From positions 682,001 through 746,000 of the forward strand of contig NZ_CP113065.1 in NCBI RefSeq assembly GCF_026625825.1: a DNA stretch of 64,000 bases, read 5' to 3'. The DNA comes from Pseudoxanthomonas sp. SL93 (lineage in GTDB: Bacteria > Pseudomonadota > Gammaproteobacteria > Xanthomonadales > Xanthomonadaceae). Below the pieces are notes generated by a model. The model was given only the letters and a program-made list of their open reading frames with translations, did not search any database and was not told the DNA's origin. Positions 25,983-34,791 of the stretch are shown here, one piece after another (the stretch's first letter is position 1; each line of letters starts with the position of its first letter). The position numbers and the translations under genes are program-made.

Positions 25983-28211
25983 TCAGAATTCCTGCCAGTC
26001 ATCGCCCTCGGCCAGCGCCGGTTCGGGCGTGGAATGGGCGACGGTGGGACGGAATGCCGGCTTGGCGGCGACCGGCGCCGGCTTGCTGGCGGCAGGCTTG
26101 GCGGCACTGGCCGTGGCGCGCGTGTCCAGCTTGAACACCGAGACGCTTTCGGACAGCGCGCCGGCCTGTTCTTCCATCGAGCGGGCGGCGGCGGAGGCTT
26201 CTTCCACCAGCGCGGCGTTCTGCTGGGTGGTCTCGTCCATCTGGGTGATGGTCTGGTTGACCTGCTCGATGCCGGCCGACTGTTCCTGCGAGGCCGCGGA
26301 GATCTCGGCCATGATGTCGGTCACGCGCTGCACGCTGGCGACGATCTCGCCCATCGTGGCGCCGGCCTGGTTCACCAGCTTGGAACCGTCGGCGACCTTG
26401 TCCACCGAGTTCTCGATCAGGCCCTTGATCTCCTTGGCCGCATTGGCCGACCGCTGGGCCAGCGTGCGGACTTCGGAGGCGACCACGGCGAAGCCGCGGC
26501 CCTGCTCGCCGGCACGGGCGGCTTCCACCGCCGCATTCAAGGCCAGGATGTTGGTCTGGAAGGCGATGCCGTCGATGACCGAGATGATCTCGGCGATCTT
26601 CTTGGACGACTGCTCGATGTCGCGCATGGTGGTGACCACCTTGCCGACGACTTCACCGCCCTGCGAGGCGACACCGGCGGCACCGATGGCCAGCTGGTTG
26701 GCCTGGCGGGCCGATTCGGCGTTCTGGCGCACGGTGGAGGTCAGTTCCTCCATGGAGGCAGCGGTTTCTTCCAGGTTGGCGGCCTGCTGTTCGGTGCGGC
26801 GCGACAGGTCCGAGTTGCCCGACGCGATCTCGCCGGCAGCGGTGTTGATGCTGGTCGAAGCGTCCTGGATGCGGCCGACGATGTCGGTCAGCTGGGCGAC
26901 GGTGGCATTGGCGTCGTCGCGCATGCTGGCGAACACGCCATGGAAGTCGCCTTCCATGCGGGCGGTCAGGTCGCCGCGGGCGATGGCCTGCAGCAGTTCG
27001 GACACCTCGGCCAGGTTGCCGTCGGTGGTCTCCATCAGCTGGTTCAGGCCATCGATCATGTCGCGGAAGTCGTACTGGTACTTGTCCAGGTCGCCGCGCT
27101 GGGCGAAGTCGCCCAGGGCGGCGGCCGTCGCCAGGCGCTTGATCTCGGCATTGATCGCCGACAGGTTGGCCTTGGTGGCATCCATCGTTTCGGTCAGGTT
27201 GGCCTTTTCGCCCGGCAGCTTGGGCATGTCCAGGCTCAGGTCGCCGACGGAGTAGCGCTGCATGATCTTCAGCGCGTCGCCGATGGCCTGCAGGTGCGAG
27301 GCCACCAGGGCGTTGGTGTCGCGCACCATGCGTCCGTACTCGCCGGGGAACTGGCTGTCGTCCATGCGGTAGCTGATGGTGCCTTCGTCGTGGCGCGCGG
27401 CCATCTCGCTCTGGGCGGAAATGACGGACTGCACCTGCGTCTGCATGCGCTGCATGGCGGCCAGCAGCTGCCCGACTTCATCCTGGCGGGACGTGTCGAT
27501 CTTGCCGTCGAGCTTGCCGGCGGAGACGTCGTTGGCGACGCGCACGGCCTCGCCGACCGACTTGGCGATGGCGCGGGCGAAGAACCAGGCCAGCGCCAGG
27601 CCGCCGACGATGCCGGCCAGCAGCATGATGACCAGCAGCGTGCTGCTGGCGGTAAAGGTGCTTTCGGCGTCGGCATTGGCCTGCTGCGCCTGGTGATCCA
27701 CTTCCGCGATCAGCTCGGTCAGCGAGCCGGTCGCCTTGGTGTGCAGGTCTCGCGTGGTGCCGATGAAGGTGTCCACGGCGTCGTCCGCCAGGTCCAGCTC
27801 CAGCATTTCATTCACGTCGTTGTACGACTGCATCGCCGCCGCCCAGTCCTTGACGAAGCGCTCATAGAGCTGCTTTTCCTTGGCGGTGGTGATCAGGGGG
27901 CGGTAGTCCTTGATGCCCTGGTCGATCTGCGCCTTGATCTTGCCGGCACGCACCTTGGCTTCTTCCTTGACGGCTGCGCTCGCACGCACGTGGCTGCGGT
28001 ACGACGCACTGCGGTATTCACCCACCTGGCTGCGCAGTTCCGCGGCGGCCTGCACGCTGGGCAGCACGCTGTCCGTCACCTGCGTGGTGGCGCCGTTCAA
28101 CGAGTTCAGGCCGACGAAGGCGGTCACGCCCTGGATCAGCATCAGGGCCAGTACGACGCCGAACGCCAGCATCATCTTCGTCGTCAGTTTGAGGTTCTTC
28201 ATCCGCTGCAT
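25983..28211 (-). CDS. Chemoreceptor with four-helix ligand domain and poly-HAMP (receptor B)
   Basis: 742 residues from ATG 28211 (AAGGA ~9 bp upstream). First membrane helix ~14-36, then a ~155-residue helical periplasmic domain of the 4HB/Tar type, second helix ~192-215, then a chain of HAMP-like modules ([40 protein letters not shown]) before the methyl-accepting domain with tip [20 protein letters not shown]. Ends DDWQEF, a CheR-docking pentapeptide. It follows the OB-fold gene by ~90 bp and probably shares its FliA promoter. Confidence 0.93.
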   Translation of the reverse strand: MQRMKNLKLTTKMMLAFGVVLALMLIQGVTAFVGLNSLNGATTQVTDSVLPSVQAAAELRSQVGEYRSASYRSHVRASAAVKEEAKVRAGKIKAQIDQGIKDYRPLITTAKEKQLYERFVKDWAAAMQSYNDVNEMLELDLADDAVDTFIGTTRDLHTKATGSLTELIAEVDHQAQQANADAESTFTASSTLLVIMLLAGIVGGLALAWFFARAIAKSVGEAVRVANDVSAGKLDGKIDTSRQDEVGQLLAAMQRMQTQVQSVISAQSEMAARHDEGTISYRMDDSQFPGEYGRMVRDTNALVASHLQAIGDALKIMQRYSVGDLSLDMPKLPGEKANLTETMDATKANLSAINAEIKRLATAAALGDFAQRGDLDKYQYDFRDMIDGLNQLMETTDGNLAEVSELLQAIARGDLTARMEGDFHGVFASMRDDANATVAQLTDIVGRIQDASTSINTAAGEIASGNSDLSRRTEQQAANLEETAASMEELTSTVRQNAESARQANQLAIGAAGVASQGGEVVGKVVTTMRDIEQSSKKIAEIISVIDGIAFQTNILALNAAVEAARAGEQGRGFAVVASEVRTLAQRSANAAKEIKGLIENSVDKVADGSKLVNQAGATMGEIVASVQRVTDIMAEISAASQEQSAGIEQVNQTITQMDETTQQNAALVEEASAAARSMEEQAGALSESVSVFKLDTRATASAAKPAASKPAPVAAKPAFRPTVAHSTPEPALAEGDDWQEF

Positions 28212-28302
28212 GGGATTCTTTTCCTTTACCAGGGCGCGCGCCGCGCCACTCACAAGTGCGACCGGGAGAAGGCGGGGCGCAGGGCCCCGCCGTGGCAATG
28301 CA

Positions 28303-28707
28303 TCAGCGGATGGTTGCCAGCTTCAGGTTGGACGGTGAGCTGACCACGATTTCCGCACGCGCGGCATCGCGCTGGATGTTGCCGATCACGCACACGTCCT
28401 TGCCTTCCAGCGTTTCCGGGGCGGGCTTGAACTTGGCGCGGGCATCGCCGGGGATGCGGGCGGTGAAGGTGTGGCGCGGGAAGTTGCCGCCCATGTACAG
28501 GAAGGTCGGCGTGCCTTCCGAGTTCTCGGCGAAGCGGGCCTTGCCCACGGTGCCGCAGACGGTGCCGGCCTTGCCCGCGAAGCGCACGGCCATGTCGGCC
28601 GGGATGGCGTTGTCGATCTGCGACTGGCCGGTGGCCGGCGAGGCCGGCATCAGCAGGGCGGCACCGACGGTGGCGATGGACAGGGTCAGGATGGACGCGA
28701 TTTTCAT
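28303..28707 (-). CDS. Secreted OB-fold protein upstream of receptor B
   Basis: 134 residues. Signal peptide MKIASILTLSIATVGAALLM with cleavage probably near residue 27. The mature domain (RFAGKAGTVCGTVGKARFAE; TPTFLYMGGNFPRHTFTARI; LEGKDVCVIGNIQ) has the spacing of the bacterial OB-fold found alone or attached to secreted nucleases, where V-C-G-x-V and V-C-V-x-G strands recur. The two Cys may form a disulfide in the periplasm. A FliA promoter 50 bp upstream places it in the chemotaxis regulon, and receptor B follows by ~90 bp. Function unknown; a periplasmic ligand carrier or receptor partner is a hypothesis. Confidence 0.75.
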   Translation of the reverse strand: MKIASILTLSIATVGAALLMPASPATGQSQIDNAIPADMAVRFAGKAGTVCGTVGKARFAENSEGTPTFLYMGGNFPRHTFTARIPGDARAKFKPAPETLEGKDVCVIGNIQRDAARAEIVVSSPSNLKLATIR

Positions 28708-28756
28708 TCCAGTGTCTCCGGGTTTGATCTGGGAAGGGGTAAAGGCTCGTTGCCTG

Positions 28757-28783
28757 AGATCGGCGGCGCGGCGCGGAACTTGA
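28757..28783 (-). promoter_or_regulatory. FliA (sigma-28) promoter of OB-fold gene and receptor B
   Basis: Minus strand TCAAGTTC-N11-GCCGATCT. Predicted start ~28751, giving a leader of ~44 nt before the ATG at 28707. Confidence 0.75.
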
Positions 28784-28885
28784 GTGCGGCAGGGACGTCA
28801 GTGAGCGGTCGCATGTCCGAGTGGGATATCCATCACAGTTCCGGTCCCGACAGATTGGCTATCGACGGCAATCGCTGCGTTGGAG

Positions 28886-31528
28886 TCAGGCGGGCATCGC
28901 CGTTGCAACCGCGATGTCGTCCCGCATCACGCTGTCGCAGTGCTGCGCCAGCCAGATTTCCAGCTCGGCGGCGGGCAGCGGCGGCGAGAACAGGTAGCCC
29001 TGCAACACGGGGAAGCGCTGCTCGGTCAGGAAGCGGTGCTGCGATTCGGTTTCCACGCCTTCCGCCACGACCTTCATGCCCAGGCTTTCGCCGATGCGCA
29101 GCACCGAGGTGGTCAGCGTGCGGGCGATCGCGCTGGTGTCGATGTCGCGCACGAAGCTCTGGTCCAGCTTGAGTTCGTGGATGGGCAGGCGGTGCAGGTG
29201 GCTGAGGCTGGAATAGCCGGTGCCGAAGTCATCCAGCGACAGGCGCACGCCCAGCACGTAGATCGCCTCTATGTTCTCCAGCACGTCCGGATCCGGGTCG
29301 AGCATGACGCTCTCGGTGATCTCCAGCGTCAGGTCGTTCGGGGTCAGGCCGTAGGCGTCCAGCAGGTCGGAAATCTGCAGCGACAGTTCTGGATCGCGGA
29401 AGTTGATCGCCGAAATATTCACCGACACGCGGGGTACGTCGATGCCGCGGTGCCGCCAGTCGGCCATCTGCGCGCAGGCCTGGCGCAACACCCACAGGCT
29501 CAGTTCGGAGATCAGGCCGCATTCTTCCGCCACCGGCACGAAGCGCGCGGGCGGGATCACGCCCAGGTCGGGGTGGTGCCAGCGCAGCAGCGATTCCACG
29601 CCGTACAGATGGTTGCCGCCATGGCCGCCGACCTGCGGCTGGTAGTGCAGTTGCAGCTGGTTGATGCGCAGCGCCTCGCGCAGCGCCGTTTCCAGCGACA
29701 CGCGTTCCTGGGCGAGGCGGTTCATGTCGACGCTGAAGAAGCGGAAGTCGCCGCCGCCGTCGCTCTTGGCGCGGTACATCGCCATGTCGGCGTGGCGCAC
29801 CAGCAGGTCGATGTCACGGCCGTCGTCGGGGAACATGGCCACGCCGATGCTGGCGCTGGGGTGCAGCGTCATCAGCCCGGCGGCGGTCGGCGCGGCCAGC
29901 GCACCGAGCAGGCGTTCGGCCACGCTGCCGGCTTGTTCCGCACTGCACATGGGCAGCACCGCGACGAATTCGTCGCCAGCCTGGCGGCCCACGATGTTGA
30001 CCCCGCCCAGTTCCTCGCTGAGGCGTGCGGCCACATCGCGCAGCAGGCCGTCGCCCGCCGCATGGCCCTGCGCGTCGTTGATGCGCTTGAATCGGTCCAA
30101 ATCAATGAAGAGCACAGCGGCGGTGCCGTTGGCCTGGGCCACGTTCGCCAAGGCCTGTTCGGCCTTCGCGCTGAACATGATGCGGTTGGGCAGCCCGGTG
30201 AGGGTGTCGTAGAAGGCCAGCTGGTGCACGCGCTCGTTGGTCTGCTCGCGTTCCAGCGTCAGTGCGCAGAGGTGCAGGCAGGTGTCGGCCAGCTTGGCAT
30301 GCAGTTCGTCGGGGCCACGGTTCTCGCGGAAGTAGAACGACAGCGTGCCCAGCACGCGTCCGCTGCTGGACTTGATGGGATGGGTCCAGCAGGCGCGCAG
30401 GCCGAGCGGCAGGGTCAGGTGGCGCGTGCCCGCACACAGCGGATCGGTCGCGATGTCCTTCACCAGCACGGGACGGCCGCGCCACGCCGCCGCCCCGCAG
30501 GCGCCGGCGCGCGGGCCGATGGCCATGCCTTCGACCTTGCGGAACCAGGCGTCGGGCAGGCTGGGCGACGCCAGCGGCCGCATCAGCCCTTCGTTGTCCA
30601 CGGTGATGATGGAGACGGTGAGCTCCGGCGCGATGTGTTCCACCTCGCGGCAGATCAGCGTCATCACGTCGGCCACGCTCCACTCGTGCACCAGCGCGTC
30701 CAGCACCTTGTTGTGCAGCACCTGGTGCATCTTGGTCTGGGTGATGTCGCTCAGCACGCTGACCAGGCCCAGCAGCACGCCGTCCTCGTCGTGCACCGGA
30801 TTGATGGCCGCCGACAGCCACAGCGGCCGGCCCACCTTGCTGTAGAGCAGCACTTCGGTCTGCAGGCCTTCGCCCGCGGAGATGGCGCGGTCGATGCGGT
30901 CGTTAAGGGTGGGGTCGGTGTGCGCGCCCGAAAGCAGTTGCGCCGGCTTCATGCCGCGCAGTTCCTCCAGCTTGTAGCCCAGCATGCGGGTGAAGCCGCT
31001 GTTGACGTAGACCACCTCGCGGTCGGCGGAGCTGACGAAGATCGCGTTGTCGCTCTTGTCCACCACGATCGACAGCTGGCGCAGGCGTTCCAGCTGCCGC
31101 TGCTGCTCGCTGGTGTCGCGGATGAAGGCGGTATGGAAGACCTGGTTGCCCAGCACCACCTTTGACATCGACACCGAGCCGGCCACCTGGCTGCCGTCGG
31201 TGCGGTGGATCACCACGTCGCGGTTGCTGCCCAGCAGCTGGGCAAGCGAGGCTTCCGGATCGCCTTCGGCGCCCGGCGCCGTGCACGACATCAGTTTCAG
31301 GAACGGGGTGCCGTGCACCTCTTCGCGACGGCACTTCCACAGCGCTTCCGCCGCCGGGTTGAACAGGACCACGCGGTGGCGGCTGTCCAGCACCATCGCG
31401 GCGTCCACCGACTGTTCCAGCACATGCCAGAGGGTGTCGTGGCCCGCCTCCGGTGCCGGCGCAGCCGGGGGAGACGTGTCAGCCGGCGTGACGGCAGGAC
31501 GCAGCGACGTCAGGGTGCGCCTGAGCAT
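28886..31528 (-). CDS. PAS-PAS-GAF-GGDEF-EAL c-di-GMP enzyme (DosP-like architecture)
   Basis: 880 residues. Two PAS domains (~35-160, ~165-285) are followed by GAF (~295-435), GGDEF (~440-610; signature AGDEF) and EAL (~620-870). The EAL site looks intact: GVESLLRW, NISAIN, LEITESVM, DDFGTGYSSL, Lys in LKLDQSF and the AEGVETESQ loop. It should hydrolyse c-di-GMP; cyclase activity is less sure. The PAS1 FNPAAEALWKCRREEV motif resembles the E. coli oxygen sensor DosP, but I cannot identify the heme ligand. A FliA promoter precedes it, so c-di-GMP breakdown is tied to flagellar class III expression. Confidence 0.9.
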   Translation of the reverse strand: MLRRTLTSLRPAVTPADTSPPAAPAPEAGHDTLWHVLEQSVDAAMVLDSRHRVVLFNPAAEALWKCRREEVHGTPFLKLMSCTAPGAEGDPEASLAQLLGSNRDVVIHRTDGSQVAGSVSMSKVVLGNQVFHTAFIRDTSEQQRQLERLRQLSIVVDKSDNAIFVSSADREVVYVNSGFTRMLGYKLEELRGMKPAQLLSGAHTDPTLNDRIDRAISAGEGLQTEVLLYSKVGRPLWLSAAINPVHDEDGVLLGLVSVLSDITQTKMHQVLHNKVLDALVHEWSVADVMTLICREVEHIAPELTVSIITVDNEGLMRPLASPSLPDAWFRKVEGMAIGPRAGACGAAAWRGRPVLVKDIATDPLCAGTRHLTLPLGLRACWTHPIKSSSGRVLGTLSFYFRENRGPDELHAKLADTCLHLCALTLEREQTNERVHQLAFYDTLTGLPNRIMFSAKAEQALANVAQANGTAAVLFIDLDRFKRINDAQGHAAGDGLLRDVAARLSEELGGVNIVGRQAGDEFVAVLPMCSAEQAGSVAERLLGALAAPTAAGLMTLHPSASIGVAMFPDDGRDIDLLVRHADMAMYRAKSDGGGDFRFFSVDMNRLAQERVSLETALREALRINQLQLHYQPQVGGHGGNHLYGVESLLRWHHPDLGVIPPARFVPVAEECGLISELSLWVLRQACAQMADWRHRGIDVPRVSVNISAINFRDPELSLQISDLLDAYGLTPNDLTLEITESVMLDPDPDVLENIEAIYVLGVRLSLDDFGTGYSSLSHLHRLPIHELKLDQSFVRDIDTSAIARTLTTSVLRIGESLGMKVVAEGVETESQHRFLTEQRFPVLQGYLFSPPLPAAELEIWLAQHCDSVMRDDIAVATAMPA

Positions 31529-31626
31529 GCGACGTCCTTTGCCGGAAGGGCTGATCGGGGGCTGGCTTCAATGGTGGCGTGCAGTACGGCGGTCATCGTG
31601 GGCCAGTGGGAGTGCCTTAGGGACTC

Positions 31627-31653
31627 ATATCGGCCGGCATCCGGGTTACTTGA
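31627..31653 (-). promoter_or_regulatory. FliA (sigma-28) promoter of the PAS-GGDEF-EAL gene
   Basis: Minus strand TCAAGTAA-N11-GCCGATAT. Predicted start ~31621, leader ~93 nt. Confidence 0.85.
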
Positions 31654-31693
31654 AGGCCGGAATGGCGGGCGGGCATGCAGGGCTGGCGGGAAC

Positions 31694-31721
31694 GTCCGGG
31701 GCCGGATGGCCGGCCCCGGAC
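31694..31721. repeat. 12-bp-stem hairpin after receptor C
   Basis: Perfect GTCCGGGGCCGG/CCGGCCCCGGAC with a 4-nt loop, 8 bp past the receptor stop. No T run follows. Similar very strong U-less hairpins follow receptors B and E. Confidence 0.65.
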
Positions 31722-31728
31722 GCGCCGG

Positions 31729-33984
31729 TCAGAACTCCTGCCAGTCGCCGTCGGCGAGGGCGGGTTCGGGCTTGCGGGCGGCCGGCTTGCGCGCGGTGGC
31801 CTTGGGCGCCGCTGCCCTGGCCGGCGCGGTGGCGATGGCCTGGCTGATCGCCTGGCGCACCGGGGCCGCATGCCCGTTGTCCAGCTTGAACACCGACACG
31901 CTCTGCGTCAGTGCACCCGCCTGTTCTTCCATCGAACGCGCAGCGGCCGTGGCTTCCTCCACCAGCGCGGCGTTCTGCTGGGTGGTCTCGTCCATCTGGG
32001 TGATGGTCTGGTTGACCTGCTCGATGCCGGCCGACTGTTCCTGCGAGGCCGCCGAGATCTCGGCCATGATGTCGGTCACGCGCTGTACGCTGGCGACGAT
32101 CTCGCCCATGGTCGTGCCGGCCTGGTTGACCAGGGCCGAGCCATCGGCCACGCGGTCCACCGAGTTCTCGATCAGGCCCTTGATCTCCTTGGCCGCGTTG
32201 GCGCTGCGCTGGGCCAGCGTGCGCACTTCGGAAGCGACCACGGCGAAGCCGCGGCCCTGTTCGCCGGCACGCGCCGCTTCCACTGCCGCATTCAAGGCCA
32301 GGATGTTGGTCTGGAACGCGATGCCGTCGATGACCGAGATGATCTCGGCGATCTTCTTGGACGACTGCTCGATGTCGCGCATCGTGGTAACCACCTTGTC
32401 GACGACTTCGCCACCCTGCGAGGCGACACCGGCAGCGCCGATGGCCAGCTGGTTGGCCTGGCGAGCGGACTCGGCGTTCTGGCGCACGGTGGAAGTCAGT
32501 TCCTCCATCGAGGCAGCGGTCTCTTCCAGGTTGGCGGCCTGCTGTTCGGTACGGCGCGACAGGTCGTTGTTGCCGGAGGCGATCTCGCCGGCGGCGGTGT
32601 TGATGCTGATGGCGGCCATCTGGATGCCGCCGACGATCTCGGTCAGCTGGGCGACGGTGGCATTGGCATCGTCGCGCATGCTGGCGAACACGCCATGGAA
32701 GTCGCCTTCCATGCGGGCGGTCAGGTCGCCGGCCGCGATCGCGCGCAGCAGGGCGGACAGCTGCGCCAGGTTGCTGTCGCTGATGGTCATCATCGCGTTC
32801 AGGCCCTGCACCATCTGGCGGAAGTCGTGCTGGAAGCGGGCTTCGTCGCCGCGGGCGCTGAAATCGCCGGCCGCCGCGGCCTGCGCCAGGCGCTTGATCT
32901 CGGCATTGATGGCCAGCAGGCTCTGCTTGGCCGCGTCCATCGCTTCATGCAGGAACGCGCGCGTGCCCGGCAGGCGGCGCGCATCCTGGCTGAGGTCGCC
33001 GTTGGCGTAGCGTTCCAGGATGCCGATGGCATCGCGGAAGGCGTCCAGGTGCTCGAACATCATGGTGTTGATGCCACCCGCCAGCTCGCCGTACACGCCG
33101 GGGAAATCCTCCGGCATGCGGTGGGTGATATCCTCGGCTTCGTGCACGCGGATCATCTGGTGCGTCTCCTGCGAGAACCGCTCCAGCATGTGCACCATTT
33201 CGTCGGTGGCTTTGAGCATCTGGCCGACTTCGTCGAGGCCGTGGTGGCCGGTGCGCACGCTCAGGTCGCCGCGCGAGACGCCGCGGATCGCGGACAGGGC
33301 GCGCGCCACGGGCACCAGCACCGACTGGCCGATCACCCAGCCGATCACCATGCTCAACAGCACCAGCAGGCCGCCGGCGATGGTCATGATGAAGGTGAAC
33401 TGCAGGGCCTGCGCCTGGGTGTCGTCGATGTAGACGCCGGTGCCGATCACCCAGCCCCATGGCTGGTAGAGCGCGGCGTAGGAGGTCTTCGGCACGGGGG
33501 CATCTTCGCCGGCCTTGGCCCAGCTGTAGTCGACATGGCCACCGCCATCGCGCGCCACGCGGACGAATTCCGGGAAGATGCGCTTGCCGTCCGGGCTCAG
33601 CACGTCGTTGAGCGGCTTGCCGATCAGGTCAGGGCGGGTGGGGTGCATCAGCATGACCGGCGCTTCGTCGGTGACGAAGAAGTAGTCCACGCCCTTGTTC
33701 GCCTGCATCGAGGCGAGGGTGGCGAGCGCGCGTTCCTTCGCCTGCGCCTCGTCCAGCGCGCCACTTGCCGCCTGTTTCGCGTAGCCGTCGATCACGCCCA
33801 GCGCCATTTCCGTCTGCGCCTTCAGGCCGGCCTGGCGCGTCCCGGTCAGGTCGAGGTACTGGATGCGGGCAGCCACCACGGCCAATGCCACCGTACCGGC
33901 GGCTACCAGGGCGGTCTGGATGAGGAACTTGCGCTTGAGCGGAAGGTTGGAGAGCAGGGCGGCAATCTTGGCGTTGAACGTCAT
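31729..33984 (-). CDS. Chemoreceptor with single Cache domain (receptor C)
   Basis: 751 residues from ATG 33984. One membrane helix near 20-42, a periplasmic sCache_2-type domain (~45-190; [20 protein letters not shown], then [16 protein letters not shown] and [16 protein letters not shown]), a second helix, HAMP modules and the signalling domain. sCache_2 receptors often bind small organic acids; the ligand here is not predictable. It ends DGDWQEF, a CheR pentapeptide. The last ~330 residues equal those of receptor E except one Arg/Lys. Several further upstream in-frame starts exist but lie at or above the predicted transcription start. Confidence 0.93.
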   Translation of the reverse strand: MTFNAKIAALLSNLPLKRKFLIQTALVAAGTVALAVVAARIQYLDLTGTRQAGLKAQTEMALGVIDGYAKQAASGALDEAQAKERALATLASMQANKGVDYFFVTDEAPVMLMHPTRPDLIGKPLNDVLSPDGKRIFPEFVRVARDGGGHVDYSWAKAGEDAPVPKTSYAALYQPWGWVIGTGVYIDDTQAQALQFTFIMTIAGGLLVLLSMVIGWVIGQSVLVPVARALSAIRGVSRGDLSVRTGHHGLDEVGQMLKATDEMVHMLERFSQETHQMIRVHEAEDITHRMPEDFPGVYGELAGGINTMMFEHLDAFRDAIGILERYANGDLSQDARRLPGTRAFLHEAMDAAKQSLLAINAEIKRLAQAAAAGDFSARGDEARFQHDFRQMVQGLNAMMTISDSNLAQLSALLRAIAAGDLTARMEGDFHGVFASMRDDANATVAQLTEIVGGIQMAAISINTAAGEIASGNNDLSRRTEQQAANLEETAASMEELTSTVRQNAESARQANQLAIGAAGVASQGGEVVDKVVTTMRDIEQSSKKIAEIISVIDGIAFQTNILALNAAVEAARAGEQGRGFAVVASEVRTLAQRSANAAKEIKGLIENSVDRVADGSALVNQAGTTMGEIVASVQRVTDIMAEISAASQEQSAGIEQVNQTITQMDETTQQNAALVEEATAAARSMEEQAGALTQSVSVFKLDNGHAAPVRQAISQAIATAPARAAAPKATARKPAARKPEPALADGDWQEF

Positions 33985-34049
33985 GGCGGGATCTCTGGCG
34001 ACAGGTGGGGCCTGTGCATGCGGAATGGGGCGGATTGCCCTCATGGGTA

Positions 34050-34076
34050 ATAGCGGCCGTGGGCGGCCGAATTTCA
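34050..34076 (-). promoter_or_regulatory. FliA-like promoter of receptor C
   Basis: Minus strand TGAAATTC-N11-GCCGCTAT: two boxes with correct spacing but changes in both (TGAAA for TCAAG; GCCGCTAT for GCCGATAT). Predicted start ~34044. Confidence 0.6.
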
Positions 34077-34134
34077 GTGGTTTTCTTGCCCTTACGACCA
34101 AAGATGCGGGGGATACGCCGCGGCGCCGCGCACG

Positions 34135-34171
34135 AAAAAGGGACCGGAGGCCTTGCGGCCTGCGGTCCCTG
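34135..34171 (-). terminator. Intrinsic terminator after cheW
   Basis: Minus strand AGGGACCG...CGGTCCCT stem with an inner AGGCC/GGCCT pair, followed by TTTTTCG. It lies ~30 bp past the cheW stop and separates cheW from the receptor C promoter. Confidence 0.88.
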
Positions 34172-34202
34172 GAGAACACGTGCGCGCCGCGAAGGCGATG
34201 CG

Positions 34203-34691
34203 TCAGGCGGCGGCCTGTTCCGGCAGCGGCTGGCCCAGGTCGGCGCTGTCGATCAGCGTCTCGATGTCCAGCAGGATCAGCATGCGGTCGTCCACCGTGC
34301 CGATGCCGGAGATGAAACGCGTGTCGACGCTGGCACCGAATTCCGGCGTCGGGCGGATCTGTTCGGCGGCCAGTGCGATCACGTCGGACACGCTGTCCAC
34401 CACGATGCCGACCACGCGGTCTTCCACGTTCAGCACGATCATCACGGTGAAGGCGTCGTAGCGGGCTTCCTTCAGGCGCAGCTTCAGACGCAGGTCGATG
34501 ACCGGCACGATGGTGCCGCGCAGGTTGATGACGCCCTTGATGTAGTCGGGTGCGTCCGGCAGGCGGGTGACGGAATCGTAGCCGCGGATCTCCTGCACCT
34601 TCAGGATGTCCACGCCGTAATGTTCCTCGCCCAGCGTGAAGCTGAGGAACTCGTCGGGGGTGGCCACGGCTTGGGTTTTCTTGTCGCTCAT
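34203..34691 (-). CDS. cheW: Chemotaxis coupling protein CheW
   Basis: 162 residues from ATG 34691 (GGAG upstream). Single CheW domain: [20 protein letters not shown], then [20 protein letters not shown] with [16 protein letters not shown]. It links receptors to CheA. Canonical CheW with no extensions, unlike the ParP-type protein at 45511. Monocistronic, between its own FliA promoter and a terminator. Confidence 0.97.
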   Translation of the reverse strand: MSDKKTQAVATPDEFLSFTLGEEHYGVDILKVQEIRGYDSVTRLPDAPDYIKGVINLRGTIVPVIDLRLKLRLKEARYDAFTVMIVLNVEDRVVGIVVDSVSDVIALAAEQIRPTPEFGASVDTRFISGIGTVDDRMLILLDIETLIDSADLGQPLPEQAAA

Positions 34692-34759
34692 TCGGAAGGC
34701 TCCTGTCGCAGCCGGTAGAAGTATCGGGTGGGTTCCGGGGCCGGAACCCGTCAAGGCTT

Positions 34760-34786
34760 ACATCGGCCCCGGGAGGGGTTTCTTTA
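34760..34786 (-). promoter_or_regulatory. FliA (sigma-28) promoter of cheW
   Basis: Minus strand TAAAGAAA-N11-GCCGATGT. It sits directly behind the receptor D stop codon; leader ~63 nt. Confidence 0.83.
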
Positions 34787-34791
34787 ACGGC

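Noticed and set aside
28886..31528. Calling the PAS-GGDEF-EAL protein DosP itself
   Set aside because: Architecture and one PAS motif agree, but I could not identify a heme-binding His in PAS1, so only the architecture is named.
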